From the NCBI RefSeq assembly GCF_021390435.2, contig NZ_JAJVCN010000003.1, positions 434,001 to 498,000 of the forward strand: 64,000 nt of DNA. Direction: 5' to 3'. Below the pieces are notes generated by a model. The model worked only from the letters and a program-made list of their open reading frames with translations, made no database searches and was not told the origin of the DNA. The position numbers and the translations under genes are program-made. Shown here piece by piece: positions 8,939 to 17,134 of the stretch; positions within the stretch are counted from its first letter, which is position 1; the number at the start of each line of letters is the position of its first letter. This DNA comes from Kibdelosporangium philippinense (GTDB lineage Bacteria; Actinomycetota; Actinomycetes; Mycobacteriales; Pseudonocardiaceae).

Positions 8939-10717
8939 ATGTGTGGGATTACCGGTTGGGTCTCCTATCGACGCAACCTCACGCATGAGCAGGCGATTGT
9001 CGACGCGATGACGCAGACCATGTCCTGTCGCGGTCCGGATGCGGCAGGGACGTGGTCTGAGCCGAATGTCGCCCTCGGTCACCGCCGTCTCGCTGTCATC
9101 GATCTGCCCGGTGGCGCGCAGCCGATGCGCGTCTCCACCCCCGACGGCGATGTGGTGATGGTCTACAGCGGTGAGGCGTACAACTTCACCGAACTCCGCA
9201 ACGAGCTCAATGACCAGGAGTTCTTCTCCGACAGCGACACCGAGGTCGTCCTGCGCGGCTACCTGCGGTGGGGTCCCGCGGTCGCCGATCGGCTGAACGG
9301 GATGTACGCGTTCGCGATCTGGGACGGGCGCACGCAGGAACTCGTGATGATCCGCGATCGGATGGGCATCAAGCCGTTCTACTTCTACCCCACCCCCGAC
9401 GGCGTGCTGTTCGGCTCCGAGCCCAAGGCGATCTTCGCGAACCCGCTGGCCAAGCGCGTGATCGACGTCGACGGGTTCCGCGAGCTGTTCGGCTTCATCA
9501 AGACGCCAGGCCACGCGACCTGGCAGGGCATGCGGGAAGTCGAGCCAGGCACGATCGTCACCGTTTCCAAGGACGGCATCAAGACCCGCACGTACTGGCG
9601 GCTGGAAGCCAAGCCGCACCGGGATTCCGTTGAGGACACCGTGCTGCACGTGCGGGAACTGCTCGACGACATCGTGCGCAGGCAGCTGGTCGCGGACGTG
9701 CCGCGCTGCGTGCTGCTGTCCGGCGGGCTGGACTCCAGCGCGATCACCACGATCGCGGCCAACCAGCTCGACGAGCCAGTGCGGTCCTTCTCGGTCGATT
9801 TCGTCGGCCAGACCGAGAACTTCCAGCCAGACGAGCTACGCGCCACGCCCGACACGCCATACGTGCACGACGTCGCCGACTACGTGCACACCGACCACAC
9901 CGACATCGTGCTCAACCACAGCGAGCTGTCCGACCCCGAACTGCGCCGCAAGGTCATCACCGCGCGGGACATCCCGGTCGGCCTCGGCGACATGGACGCG
10001 TCACTTTACTTGCTGTTCAAGGCAATCCGCGGGAAGTCGACAGTCGCGTTGTCCGGGGAGTCGGCTGACGAGATCTTCGGTGGGTATCGGCAGTTCCACG
10101 ACCCGGTGATCCAGCAGACCGACTTCTTCCCCTGGTTGATGCTGGCCCGCACCATGCACCACGAGTCGTCCCTTACCCCGGAGCTGGAGAAAGCTCTCGA
10201 CCTGCGGACGTTCCTGACCGACTCCTACTCCTCGGCAGTGGCCGAAGTGGACAGGGTCGACGGCGAGGACGAGTTCACCCACCGGATGCGGGTGATGTCG
10301 TACCTGCACCTGACCAGGTTCGTCCGGATCCTGTTGGACCGCAAGGACCGCATGTCCATGGCCGTCGGGCTTGAGGTGCGCGTGCCGTTCTGCGACCACC
10401 GGCTGGTCGAGTACGTCTACAACGCGCCATGGTCGATGAAGACCTACGACGGCAGGGAGAAGAGCCTACTGCGCGGCGCGGCCAAGGACGTCCTGCCACA
10501 GTCCGTTGTGGAACGGGTGAAGAGCCCGTATCCGTCCACACAGGACCCGTTGTACCTGGCGGACATCGAACGGCAGGCCAACGCGCTGCCCGCCGATCAC
10601 CCGGTGTTCTCGTTGATAGACCGCAAAGCCCTGCCCGGCGGGCATCGCTACACATTGGAGCGGACGTTGTCCTTGGCGACCTGGCTGGACATATATCAGC
10701 CCGAAGTGGTGTTCTAA
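8939..10717 (+). CDS. asnB: Glutamine-hydrolysing asparagine synthetase
   Basis: Makes asparagine from aspartate, glutamine and ATP. The start is set at ATG 8939 because the enzyme needs Cys2 as its N-terminal nucleophile (MCGITGW); a GTG at 8927 would bury it. AGGAGG ends 11 bases upstream. An N-terminal class II glutaminase domain (about 1-210) is followed by the synthetase domain with the ATP-pyrophosphatase loop SGGLDSS at 261-267. The protein is 592 aa. A MarR regulator follows 5 bases later. The 86 bases upstream contain GTAC-GGAAC-GTAC (8907-8919), a weak palindrome that could be an operator. Confidence 0.94.
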   Translation: MCGITGWVSYRRNLTHEQAIVDAMTQTMSCRGPDAAGTWSEPNVALGHRRLAVIDLPGGAQPMRVSTPDGDVVMVYSGEAYNFTELRNELNDQEFFSDSDTEVVLRGYLRWGPAVADRLNGMYAFAIWDGRTQELVMIRDRMGIKPFYFYPTPDGVLFGSEPKAIFANPLAKRVIDVDGFRELFGFIKTPGHATWQGMREVEPGTIVTVSKDGIKTRTYWRLEAKPHRDSVEDTVLHVRELLDDIVRRQLVADVPRCVLLSGGLDSSAITTIAANQLDEPVRSFSVDFVGQTENFQPDELRATPDTPYVHDVADYVHTDHTDIVLNHSELSDPELRRKVITARDIPVGLGDMDASLYLLFKAIRGKSTVALSGESADEIFGGYRQFHDPVIQQTDFFPWLMLARTMHHESSLTPELEKALDLRTFLTDSYSSAVAEVDRVDGEDEFTHRMRVMSYLHLTRFVRILLDRKDRMSMAVGLEVRVPFCDHRLVEYVYNAPWSMKTYDGREKSLLRGAAKDVLPQSVVERVKSPYPSTQDPLYLADIERQANALPADHPVFSLIDRKALPGGHRYTLERTLSLATWLDIYQPEVVF

Positions 10718-10722
10718 CTTGT

Positions 10723-11157
10723 GTGAACAACGTGACCACCGACCAACAGGCCTTCGCCATGGTGGTCGCGCTGCACAGGTTGATGAGGTCGCTGCGGCGC
10801 GTAGTGCGTAACGAGGCGCTGCAACCCACGCAGATCATCGTGCTGACGCAACTGGTCGGCAACGGGCCGATGCGCGTCGGCGAACTCGCGGCCGGAGTGC
10901 CGTGCTCGCAGCCGACCGCCACAGTGGCTGTCGCCAGCCTCGAATCCGCCGGTTACGTCCGCCGGGAACATGACCCCGCGGACGGCCGGGCGATTCGTGT
11001 GGTGATCACCGACAAAGGCCGGGAGCTCCTGCTGTCCTTGGCGCACGGCGAAGCGCGCGAGCTCGCCGACCGCATCAACCAACTCGACCCAGCCGATCAG
11101 GCCCAACTCGCCAACACCATCCCCCTGCTGAACAAACTCGCAGCTCAGCCCTCGTGA
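10723..11157 (+). CDS. MarR-family transcriptional regulator
   Basis: A winged-helix protein of about 144 aa with the MarR core: PTQIIVLTQLVGNGPMRVGELA, then the recognition region SQPTATVAVASLESAGYVRRE and the wing DGRAIRVVITDKG. GTG at 10723 is chosen; GTG at 10732 is equally possible because neither has a clear ribosome site. It starts just after the asnB stop and is probably cotranscribed with it. Its TGA stop lies inside the left arm of the terminator hairpin that follows. Confidence 0.88.
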   Translation: MNNVTTDQQAFAMVVALHRLMRSLRRVVRNEALQPTQIIVLTQLVGNGPMRVGELAAGVPCSQPTATVAVASLESAGYVRREHDPADGRAIRVVITDKGRELLLSLAHGEARELADRINQLDPADQAQLANTIPLLNKLAAQPS

Positions 11158-11198
11158 GTGGTTAGCAGGGTTAGAACACGCATAACCACTCACGAGGG
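11149..11198. terminator. Bidirectional terminator hairpin, CTCGTGAGTG family, copy 1
   Basis: Perfect 16-base arms CCCTCGTGAGTGGTTA (11149-11164) and its complement (11183-11198) with an 18-base loop, followed by GTTTT on the plus strand. It separates the convergent marR and mutM genes. The TGA inside each arm is the stop codon of the gene entering from that side (marR 11155-11157; mutM 11190-11192). Near-identical hairpins lie at 29409, 38662 and 57503. Confidence 0.9.
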
Positions 11199-12044
11199 TT
11201 TTGGCTGGCAGCGGGGGCAGGAGAACGACGACCGGTTCATGAACGACTCACGCTTGATCGGCCGGCCGCATCGGTTGCACGGCTTGCCTTCCTGGCCGTA
11301 GACGTTCAGCGATCGGTCGAAGTACCCGGACTGGCCGTTGACGTTGACGTACAACGCGTCGAACGAGGTCCCGCCGACGGCCAGTGCCTCGTTCATCACC
11401 TCGGCCGCGGCGTCCAACAGCGCGGCGGCTTTGGGCGCGCTCATCCGGTCTGTTGGTTTGGCCCAGTGCACCTTGACCCGCCACAGGGCTTCGTCGGCGT
11501 AGATGTTGCCGATGCCCGACACCAGGGTCTGGTCAAGCAGGGCTCGTTTGACGTCGGTGTGCTTGCGGCGCATGGCTTTGACGACCGCGGACTGGTCGAA
11601 CGCCGGGTCCATCGGGTCACGGGCGATGTGCGCGACCGGTTCCGGCAGCCGGTCACCGTCCACTTCGACCACTTCGGACAGCGCGAGGCCGCCGAAGGTG
11701 CGCTGGTCGACGAACCGCAGCTCCGGGCCGTCGTCGTCGAAGCTCAACCGGACCCGCAAGTGCTTCTCGTCGGGGGAACCGACCGGGCGGACGAGCATCT
11801 GCCCGCTCATCCCCAGGTGCGCGATCATCGCGTCACCACCGGACAGCTCGACCCACAGATATTTGCCGCGCCGCCGGGCGGCATCGATGCGCTGCCCGGC
11901 CAAGCGTGACTCGAAATCGCGCGCACCAGGAACATGCCTGCGGATGGCGCGCGGGTGCAGCACCTCTGCTTTCGCGATCACCCGGTTCGCGGCGTGGTCC
12001 GCCAGACCTCGGCGGACGACTTCGACCTCGGGGAGTTCAGGCAC
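11190..12044 (-). CDS. mutM: Formamidopyrimidine-DNA glycosylase (Fpg/MutM)
   Basis: Base-excision repair enzyme removing 8-oxoguanine and ring-opened purines. The required N-terminus is present: after processing of GTG-encoded Met, P2 and E3 (PELPE) form the catalytic pair, which fixes the start at 12044. The H2TH region and the C-terminal zinc finger (C-NRC...SCPRC) are complete, in 284 aa. It overlaps the end of rnc by 8 bases and is the last gene of the sepIVA-DUF177-rpmF-rnc-mutM operon. Confidence 0.97.
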   Translation of the reverse strand: MPELPEVEVVRRGLADHAANRVIAKAEVLHPRAIRRHVPGARDFESRLAGQRIDAARRRGKYLWVELSGGDAMIAHLGMSGQMLVRPVGSPDEKHLRVRLSFDDDGPELRFVDQRTFGGLALSEVVEVDGDRLPEPVAHIARDPMDPAFDQSAVVKAMRRKHTDVKRALLDQTLVSGIGNIYADEALWRVKVHWAKPTDRMSAPKAAALLDAAAEVMNEALAVGGTSFDALYVNVNGQSGYFDRSLNVYGQEGKPCNRCGRPIKRESFMNRSSFSCPRCQPKPS

Positions 12045-12786
12045 CGGTGCCGTTCTCGGTCTGCGGCAGGTGGATCTCGGAAAGCTCGCGGTACGCCGCC
12101 TCGGCGGCCTTCTGCTCAGCTTCCTTCTTCGTCCGCCCGTCACCGCTGCCGTAGCTCTGACCAGCGACAACAACCGTCGCCTTGAACTCCTTGCGGTGAT
12201 CCGGCCCTTCCTCCTCGACCCGGTACTCCGGTACGCCGAGACCAGCCGACGCACACAGCTCCTGCAGGCTCGTCTTCCAGTCGAGACCCGCACCGCGCCG
12301 GGGCGCCTCGTCGAGCAGTTGGTCGAACAGCTTGTGCACGACCTTGCGCGCGACGTCGATGCCTTCCTGCAGGTAGACCGCGCCGATCACCGCTTCGAGC
12401 GTGTCGGCGAGGATGCTGGCCTTGTCCCGGCCGCCGGTGAGCTCCTCACCACGGCCGAGCAACAGGTGCGCACCAAGACCTCCCGCGCCGAGACCGCGGG
12501 CCACCCGCGCGAGCGCGTGCATGTTCACCACGCTCGCCCGCAACCGGGCCAGCTGGCCCTCCGGCAACTCGCTGTGTGTCCGGTACAGGTGATCGGTGAT
12601 CACCATGCCCAGTACCGAGTCGCCGAGGAACTCCAGCCGCTCGTTGGGTGGCAGGCCGCCGTTCTCGTACGCGTACGAGCGATGGGTCAGGGCGAGCTGC
12701 AACAAATCGGAGTCCAACTGGACGCCGAGCGCGTCCATCAGCGAAGTGGGATCTCCTGCGCCGTTCCGGCCGCCCCTACCTCCCAT
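12037..12786 (-). CDS. rnc: Ribonuclease III
   Basis: Double-strand-specific endoribonuclease for rRNA and mRNA processing, 249 aa. The signature [16 protein letters not shown] holds the catalytic acidic residues, with the second acidic set in [12 protein letters not shown]. The C-terminal part (about 175-240) is a double-stranded RNA-binding domain. The frame is open to 12909, but that overlaps rpmF; ATG at 12786 (GAGG just upstream) is preferred. A TTG at the rpmF stop (TTGA) is an alternative. Confidence 0.95.
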   Translation of the reverse strand: MGGRGGRNGAGDPTSLMDALGVQLDSDLLQLALTHRSYAYENGGLPPNERLEFLGDSVLGMVITDHLYRTHSELPEGQLARLRASVVNMHALARVARGLGAGGLGAHLLLGRGEELTGGRDKASILADTLEAVIGAVYLQEGIDVARKVVHKLFDQLLDEAPRRGAGLDWKTSLQELCASAGLGVPEYRVEEEGPDHRKEFKATVVVAGQSYGSGDGRTKKEAEQKAAEAAYRELSEIHLPQTENGTGA

Positions 12787-12812
12787 TGCCCTCTGTGCCT
12801 CCGCCTTTTCGA

Positions 12813-12995
12813 TCAAGCAGGCTGCGTGACCTGGCGGCCGTTGTACTGGCCGCAGTTCGGGCAGGCGACGTGCTGGGGCTTGGGCTGACGGCAAGCGCGG
12901 TTGCTGCACGGCTCAAGTGGAATCGCAGTGGTCTTCCACTGTGCGCGGCGCGAGCGCGTGTTCGAGCGCGACATCTTCCGCTTGGGAACGGCCAC
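12813..12995 (-). CDS. rpmF: 50S ribosomal protein L32, zinc-binding form
   Basis: A 60-aa ribosomal protein beginning [20 protein letters not shown], diagnostic of L32. Four cysteines (EPCSNRAC and ACPNCG) form a zinc ribbon, so this is the C+ version. It sits 2 bases after the DUF177 gene, the usual bacterial pairing, and 26 bases before rnc. Confidence 0.98.
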   Translation of the reverse strand: MAVPKRKMSRSNTRSRRAQWKTTAIPLEPCSNRACRQPKPQHVACPNCGQYNGRQVTQPA

Positions 12996-12997
12996 GG

Positions 12998-13588
12998 CTA
13001 CTTCTCCTCAGGTCGGTCACTGGAATCCCCGAGCCGGTCTTGCAACGCGGCCCAGCGGGGATCGATTTTCTCATGCCCGTGGCCGGGGCCGAGATCGGCC
13101 CACTTGCCGCCACAGCCGGGACACAATCCGGCGCAGTCGGGCGTACACAACGGGACCTGCGGCAGCGCGAGCACAACGGCGTCGCGTACCACGGGCTCCA
13201 GGTCGATCCGGTCGTCGACGAGGCGCGGGACCTCGTCTTCGTCCGTGGTCTCCTCGGTGGCGCTGTGCGGGTACGCGAACAGCTCCGTCAGCTCCACCTC
13301 GACATGATCCGACAGCGGGTCGAGGCACCGAGCGCACGAACCCTCGACGGGCGCGGACGCGGTGCCGGAGACCAGCACACCCTCGACCACCGATTCGAGC
13401 AGCACGTCCACGTCGACAACGGCACCCGTCGGGACCGCGATGACGTCTTCGATGCCGAGCGGCGACTCGAGAGTCACTTCCCGGCGGACGGCACGGCTGC
13501 TGCCCGGGCGGCGGCCGAGCTCACGGGTGTCGATCACCCACGGGCTTGCGGCGGCGTTCCGGGTGGTGGCCTGCCGGTTTTCGGACAT
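12998..13588 (-). CDS. DUF177 (YceD-like) protein
   Basis: A 196-aa member of the YceD/DUF177 family, nearly always encoded next to rpmF and linked to 23S rRNA or large-subunit assembly. The central CARCLDPL and the late [13 protein letters not shown] cysteine motifs are intact and suggest metal binding. A conserved D/E-rich middle segment ([11 protein letters not shown]) is also present. It corresponds in position to Rv2926c of M. tuberculosis (recalled synteny). Confidence 0.9.
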   Translation of the reverse strand: MSENRQATTRNAAASPWVIDTRELGRRPGSSRAVRREVTLESPLGIEDVIAVPTGAVVDVDVLLESVVEGVLVSGTASAPVEGSCARCLDPLSDHVEVELTELFAYPHSATEETTDEDEVPRLVDDRIDLEPVVRDAVVLALPQVPLCTPDCAGLCPGCGGKWADLGPGHGHEKIDPRWAALQDRLGDSSDRPEEK

Positions 13589-13675
13589 GTCAGAACTCGA
13601 GAAGGTAGTTGGTCGGGAAAGGTCAACCCGACAAGCGTACGTGACCGGGCTGTCGGGCGCGAAATCGGGGCATTG

Positions 13676-14440
13676 TCAACTGTCGTAGTCAAACGGCGCG
13701 GCGCCGTTCGTCTGCCCGAGCACCGGCTGGACGTGCGGATTCGGTGTGTGAATACCCGTCGCCTGGGTCGCGCGCAAATGCGTGCGGCCTTTGCCGACGG
13801 TCCGCAGCGTGTGCGCGAGCAGGTCCTCGAACTCGGCCAGCTTTCCGTCCACATAGGCGTCACACTCGGCGCGCTGCCGGTCGGCCTCGGCGGCGGTGGC
13901 CTCGAGGATCCGGTTCGACTCGACGTGCGACGCCGCGACGACCTCGGTCTGCGACACCAGCCGGGCCTGCTCGTGCCTGCCGTCCTCGACCGAGTGTTCG
14001 TAGGACTCACGGCCTGCCTGCAGCATCCGCTCGGCCTCGGCGTGCGCGCGGCCGACGAGCTCTTCGTACTCGGCGTGGCCCTTTTCGATCTCCTGGTCGG
14101 CGCGCTGCTCGGCGTCGCTGATCATTCGGTCGGCGCGTGCTTGCGCTTCGGCCAGGATGCGCTCGGCCTCGGCCTGCGCGTTGGCCAGCGTGCTTTCGGC
14201 GTCCGAGGTGGCCTTGCTGACCTTGGTCGCGGCCTCGTGCTCGGCCTTGCCGACGATTTCGTCCCGCTTGTCGAGCACGTCCTGCGCGTCGTCGAGCTCG
14301 CCGGGAATGGCGTCCCTGATCTCGTCGAGCAGTTCGAGGGAGTCGCCTCGCGGCACGATGCAGTTGGAGGTCATCGGGACGCCCCTGGCCTCCTCGATGA
14401 TCGTGACGAGCTCGTCGAGAGCCTCGAACACCCGGTACAC
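13676..14440 (-). CDS. sepIVA: SepIVA-like DivIVA-domain septation protein
   Basis: A 254-aa protein with an N-terminal DivIVA-like segment (VYRVFEALDELVTIIEEARG) followed by a long coiled coil rich in Ala, Glu and Arg (about 70-220). Its place upstream of DUF177-rpmF-rnc-mutM matches Rv2927c/MSMEG_2416 (SepIVA), required for septation in mycobacteria; the symbol rests on this synteny and architecture. The start is GTG at 14440 with AGGGAG 8 bases upstream. The frame is open to 14857, but that would overlap the RNase gene. Confidence 0.82.
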   Translation of the reverse strand: MYRVFEALDELVTIIEEARGVPMTSNCIVPRGDSLELLDEIRDAIPGELDDAQDVLDKRDEIVGKAEHEAATKVSKATSDAESTLANAQAEAERILAEAQARADRMISDAEQRADQEIEKGHAEYEELVGRAHAEAERMLQAGRESYEHSVEDGRHEQARLVSQTEVVAASHVESNRILEATAAEADRQRAECDAYVDGKLAEFEDLLAHTLRTVGKGRTHLRATQATGIHTPNPHVQPVLGQTNGAAPFDYDS

Positions 14441-14472
14441 CCTGTTGTCTCCCTCGTAAGACGCGTTTTTTA

Positions 14473-14514
14473 CTCCACCCCAGTCTGCCGGTTTCCCGGC
14501 GAGCTGGGGTGGAG
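14473..14514. terminator. Hairpin between the RNase and sepIVA genes
   Basis: Arms CTCCACCCCAG (14473-14483) and CTGGGGTGGAG (14504-14514) enclose a smaller GCCGG/CCGGC stem. It lies 15 bases past the RNase stop on the minus strand, so it probably ends that transcript before the sepIVA operon. No T-run follows, as is common for actinobacterial terminators. Confidence 0.6.
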
Positions 14515-14528
14515 GACGCAGGGGTGTG

Positions 14529-14936
14529 TCAGGCGCGGATGTCGACCAGACGGAAGCTGGCGTAGTGATCGGCGGTGTAGAAGTACTCACCGGCGGAGCC
14601 AGTGACGATCCGCCGCGCACCGCGGGTGGAGCTGCCAGGGGTCCTGACGGTGTACTCGCGGTAATAGCCGGTCGAGCAGAGCGGAAGCAGCCGTTCCCGG
14701 TTCTGGAAAACGGTGCCGTCCTGCGGGAACGGGTACGGCCCGCCCCGCTGGATGAGCCGGACGGTGTCGGTGGCCTGGGGAGGCAGGGCGGAGAGGTTGA
14801 CCCGGGTGAACCCGGAGGTGTCGCCGCACGCGGCCTGGATGGCCGCCTGGCTCGCACCCGCAGGGGCGGCGACCCCGACGAGACCGATCACGAGCGCGAA
14901 CAGGACCTTCACTACACGTAATGTGATGTTGGTCAT
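14529..14936 (-). CDS. Secreted guanyl-specific ribonuclease (RNase Sa/T1 family)
   Basis: A 135-aa precursor: signal peptide (about residues 1-29, ending APAGAS-Q), then an RNase Sa-like domain. It follows streptomycete RNase Sa closely (LSALPPQATDTVRLI, QDGTVFQNRE, YYREYTV, DHYASF). By that alignment the catalytic residues are E94, R105 and H124, all present, so an active extracellular enzyme is expected. The two cysteines are C37 and C87, while the C-terminal cysteine that closes the disulfide in RNase Sa is absent. No barstar-like inhibitor gene is adjacent. Confidence 0.92.
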   Translation of the reverse strand: MTNITLRVVKVLFALVIGLVGVAAPAGASQAAIQAACGDTSGFTRVNLSALPPQATDTVRLIQRGGPYPFPQDGTVFQNRERLLPLCSTGYYREYTVRTPGSSTRGARRIVTGSAGEYFYTADHYASFRLVDIRA

Positions 14937-14976
14937 TCACGAAACGTAACCCGGTCGAGTGACACCCGGATGAATC

Positions 14977-15432
14977 ATGAACGGCATGCCCATGGAAATC
15001 AGGCGAGCTGAGGCAGCGGACGTACCCGCGATCGTGGCGATGATCGCCAACGACCAATTGGGGGCATCGAGAGAAAGCCCAGGCGATCCGCGGTACCTGG
15101 CGGCATTCGACGAAATCTCGGCCGATCCGAACCAATACCTGGCGGTGGTTGTCCTCGACGGTGTGGTGGCCGGAACTCTCCAGCTGACCTTCACCCCAGG
15201 GCTGTCCCGGCTAGGGATGAAGCGAGCGACCATCGAAGCCGTCCGAGTGCACGCAGACCACAGGGGTTCCGGCCTTGGACAGCGTTTCATCGAATGGGCC
15301 ATCTCGGAAGCCAGAGCGCGGGGCTGCGGGCTGGTGCAGCTGACCACGGACGCCAGCCGGGTGGACGCGCACAGGTTCTACGAGCGACTCGGGTTCGAAC
15401 CAAGCCACGTGGGGATGAAACTCAAGCTCTAG
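14977..15432 (+). CDS. GNAT-family N-acetyltransferase
   Basis: A 151-aa single-domain acetyltransferase. Motif A (VRVHADHRGSGLGQRFIEWAI) binds acetyl-CoA, and motif B is DASRVDAHRFYERLGFE. Three in-frame ATGs (14977, 14986, 14992) compete with no clear ribosome site; the first is used. It is divergent from the RNase gene with 40 bases between. Its substrate is unknown. It resembles GNATs acting on small amines or peptides, but no specific match can be claimed. Confidence 0.88.
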   Translation: MNGMPMEIRRAEAADVPAIVAMIANDQLGASRESPGDPRYLAAFDEISADPNQYLAVVVLDGVVAGTLQLTFTPGLSRLGMKRATIEAVRVHADHRGSGLGQRFIEWAISEARARGCGLVQLTTDASRVDAHRFYERLGFEPSHVGMKLKL

Positions 15433-15509
15433 TGCGCGGCATACCTACCACGCGCTTGCTGTGCTGTGCCCAACCCCCGGAGCGAAGCGACGGGTTACGG
15501 CGCGACAGC

Positions 15510-15628
15510 GCGTGTGTCCACCATTCCTTGTGGTGAGTTGAACCCGCGAGCGGCGCACGGCGGGTACCAGCGGGGCTGGAAGCGAGTCGAGCAGTGTGAC
15601 TCACCGTGAAGGAATGGTGGACACACGC
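15510..15628. repeat. Palindromic element with GTGTCCACC ends, copy 1
   Basis: Ends 15510-15529 and 15609-15628 are perfect 20-base inverted repeats carrying GTGTCCACCATTCC and its complement; pairing continues inward with one small irregularity to GGTGAGT/ACTCACC, about 35 bases per arm. The centre holds a GC-rich segment (CGAGCGGCGCACGGCGG). It is the first part of the gene-free block 15433-16032. The end motif is the same as in the 22-bp arrays at 20118 and 60181-60532. Confidence 0.8.
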
Positions 15629-15754
15629 CGGCTCGCGGGCGAAGGAAGACGCCCTGAAATGCAGAGACCCAGTCTTTTCAGGCCTTACCTTGCTGACAGG
15701 CCTGTCTCCTGGCTTGCCTGGCATTCACGACCTGGCTGGGTTGGATGAACTACC

Positions 15755-15873
15755 GCGTGTCCGCCCCACCGGCACGGCGAGTCAAACTGCTCGACTCGCC
15801 TTCGCTGTGGCTCGCTTGCCGCCGTGCGCCGCTCGCGCGTTCAACACACCATGCCGGAGCGGCAGACACGCGC
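15755..15873. repeat. Palindromic element with GTGTCC ends, diverged copy 2 in inverted orientation
   Basis: Read on the minus strand, this segment repeats the 15510-15628 element: same end (CGCGTGTC...), same GCGCGAGCGGCGCACGGCGG core and the same GGCGAGTCGAGCAGTTTGACTC tract with substitutions. The two copies face each other across about 125 bases, so the block 15510-15873 is a large imperfect inverted duplication. No transposase or target duplication is visible. Confidence 0.7.
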
Positions 15874-15874
15874 G

Positions 15875-16013
15875 GGCACCCGGTCACCGACTTCCAGCTA
15901 GTTCGCTCCGCTCACAGCTATACGTCGCTTGCTACCCGGGCGCTGCGGGCACCCGTCACTGACTCCCCGCCAGCTCGCTGCGCCCACGGCGATACGTCAT
16001 TGTGCTACCGAGT
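15875..16013. repeat. Two imperfect direct repeats of about 70 bases
   Basis: Starting at GGGCAC (15875) and GGGCAC (15948), two segments with 73-base periodicity share CACCCGgTCAC-GACT, CCAGCT-GTTCGCT, AGC/GGCgATACGTC and TGCTACC. A shorter direct repeat (CACATTCAAC / TACATTCAAC) follows near 16022-16060, close to the coaD stop. Together with the two palindromic elements it fills the 600-base gap between the GNAT gene and coaD, in which no credible gene is seen. Confidence 0.6.
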
Positions 16014-16032
16014 GCATGCCGCACATTCAACG

Positions 16033-16527
16033 TTATTCCCCGGGTGCCCGCTGTACATTCAACCTTTTGATCAGGTGTTCATTCACCTGCGCCGGCAAAA
16101 GATGGGCTACGTCGCCGCCGTATTTCGCTACTTCCTTCACCAGCGAACTGGACAGGAAGCTGTACGCGGGGCTGGTTGGCATGAACAGCGTGTCGACACC
16201 GGACAGCTGCTGGTTCATCTGCGCCATCTGCAGCTCGTAGTCGAAGTCGCTGACCGCGCGCATTCCTTTCACGATCGCTTTGATCCCGTACTTCTCGCAG
16301 TACTGGACCAGTAAACCGTGCCAGGAGTCGACCCTTACGTTCGTGAGGTGACTCGTCACGTCGGAGAGCATCTCGGTGCGTTCGTCGACCGTGAACAACG
16401 TCTGCTTCGACTTGTTGATCATCACGGCGATCACGACCTCGTCGAAGACCTTGGCGGCCCGTTCGATGATGTCGAGGTGCCCGTTGGTGACAGGGTCATA
16501 GGAGCCTGGGTAGACCGCCCTCCGCAT
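16033..16527 (-). CDS. coaD: Phosphopantetheine adenylyltransferase
   Basis: Fourth step of coenzyme A synthesis: 4'-phosphopantetheine plus ATP gives dephospho-CoA. The protein is 164 aa, family-standard. The nucleotidyltransferase motif is YPGSYDPVTNGHLDII (the HxGH-like T/NGH), with KGMRAVSDFDYE in the middle and PTSPAYSFLSSSLVKE at the C-terminal side. ATG at 16527. It follows rsmD by 52 bases on the same strand, the usual actinobacterial pairing. Confidence 0.98.
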   Translation of the reverse strand: MRRAVYPGSYDPVTNGHLDIIERAAKVFDEVVIAVMINKSKQTLFTVDERTEMLSDVTSHLTNVRVDSWHGLLVQYCEKYGIKAIVKGMRAVSDFDYELQMAQMNQQLSGVDTLFMPTSPAYSFLSSSLVKEVAKYGGDVAHLLPAQVNEHLIKRLNVQRAPGE

Positions 16528-16579
16528 AGGCCGAAAGGTAGCAGCCGATCGGGCTCACCCACTGTTCCCGTGGCGCCGG

Positions 16580-17122
16580 TCACTCCTCCGGGTACTCGGC
16601 CCAATGCAGCACGGTGTCGCCGTACTTCTTCGTCCGCAACGACTCCAGCGGCGCGGGCCACGCAGGGGCAACCGCGCGCACGGACTGTTCGAGTACGACC
16701 AGCGCACCAGGCGCGGCCCAGCGGGAGAGGGCCGTCACCTCGGCGGCAACGTCCATGTCGTACGGCGGATCGGCCACGATCAGGTCGAACGGCGAGGCGT
16801 CGCCGGACAGGAAGGTCAGCACCTTCGCCTGCACGACCGAAGTCCCGGGCAGGCCGACCGCAGCGATATTGGCCTTGAGCACGTTGACCGCGGTGCGGTC
16901 CGATTCGACGAAGGTGACGCTCGAAGCCCCGCGTGACAACGCTTCAAGCCCCAGCGCGCCCGATCCCGCGTACAGGTCAAGAACCTTGAGGCTGGAGAGA
17001 TCCAGCATCGACTCGACGGCGCTGAACAGCGCCTCACGCACCCGGTCTGACGTGGGACGGGTGCCCCGGGGTGGTACGGCCAACCGGCGGCCGCCAGCCG
17101 TACCTGCCACTATCCGAGTCAC
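16580..17122 (-). CDS. rsmD: 16S rRNA (guanine(966)-N2)-methyltransferase RsmD
   Basis: A 180-aa SAM-dependent methyltransferase acting on assembled 30S precursors. The Rossmann SAM motif is VLDLYAGSGALGLEAL, and the catalytic motif VADPPYDM carries the DPPY signature of N-methyltransferases. The N-terminus MTRIVAGTAGGRRLAVP is typical of the family. It lies 12 bases after the SDR gene and upstream of coaD on the same strand. Confidence 0.95.
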   Translation of the reverse strand: MTRIVAGTAGGRRLAVPPRGTRPTSDRVREALFSAVESMLDLSSLKVLDLYAGSGALGLEALSRGASSVTFVESDRTAVNVLKANIAAVGLPGTSVVQAKVLTFLSGDASPFDLIVADPPYDMDVAAEVTALSRWAAPGALVVLEQSVRAVAPAWPAPLESLRTKKYGDTVLHWAEYPEE

Positions 17123-17134
17123 CGGGTGATGATC

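Noticed and set aside
12917-14605. 562-codon open frame on the plus strand
   Set aside because: Runs antisense through DUF177 and sepIVA, both supported by ribosome sites, synteny and domains; it results from GC-rich third positions.
13676-14857. Extended 393-codon version of the sepIVA frame
   Set aside because: The extension would pass through the hairpin at 14473-14514 and overlap the RNase gene; the GTG at 14440 has a proper ribosome site.
15606-15962. Plus-strand frames in the 15.5-16.0 kb repeat block
   Set aside because: They cross the palindromic elements and direct repeats, lack ribosome sites, and codon use does not match neighbouring genes.
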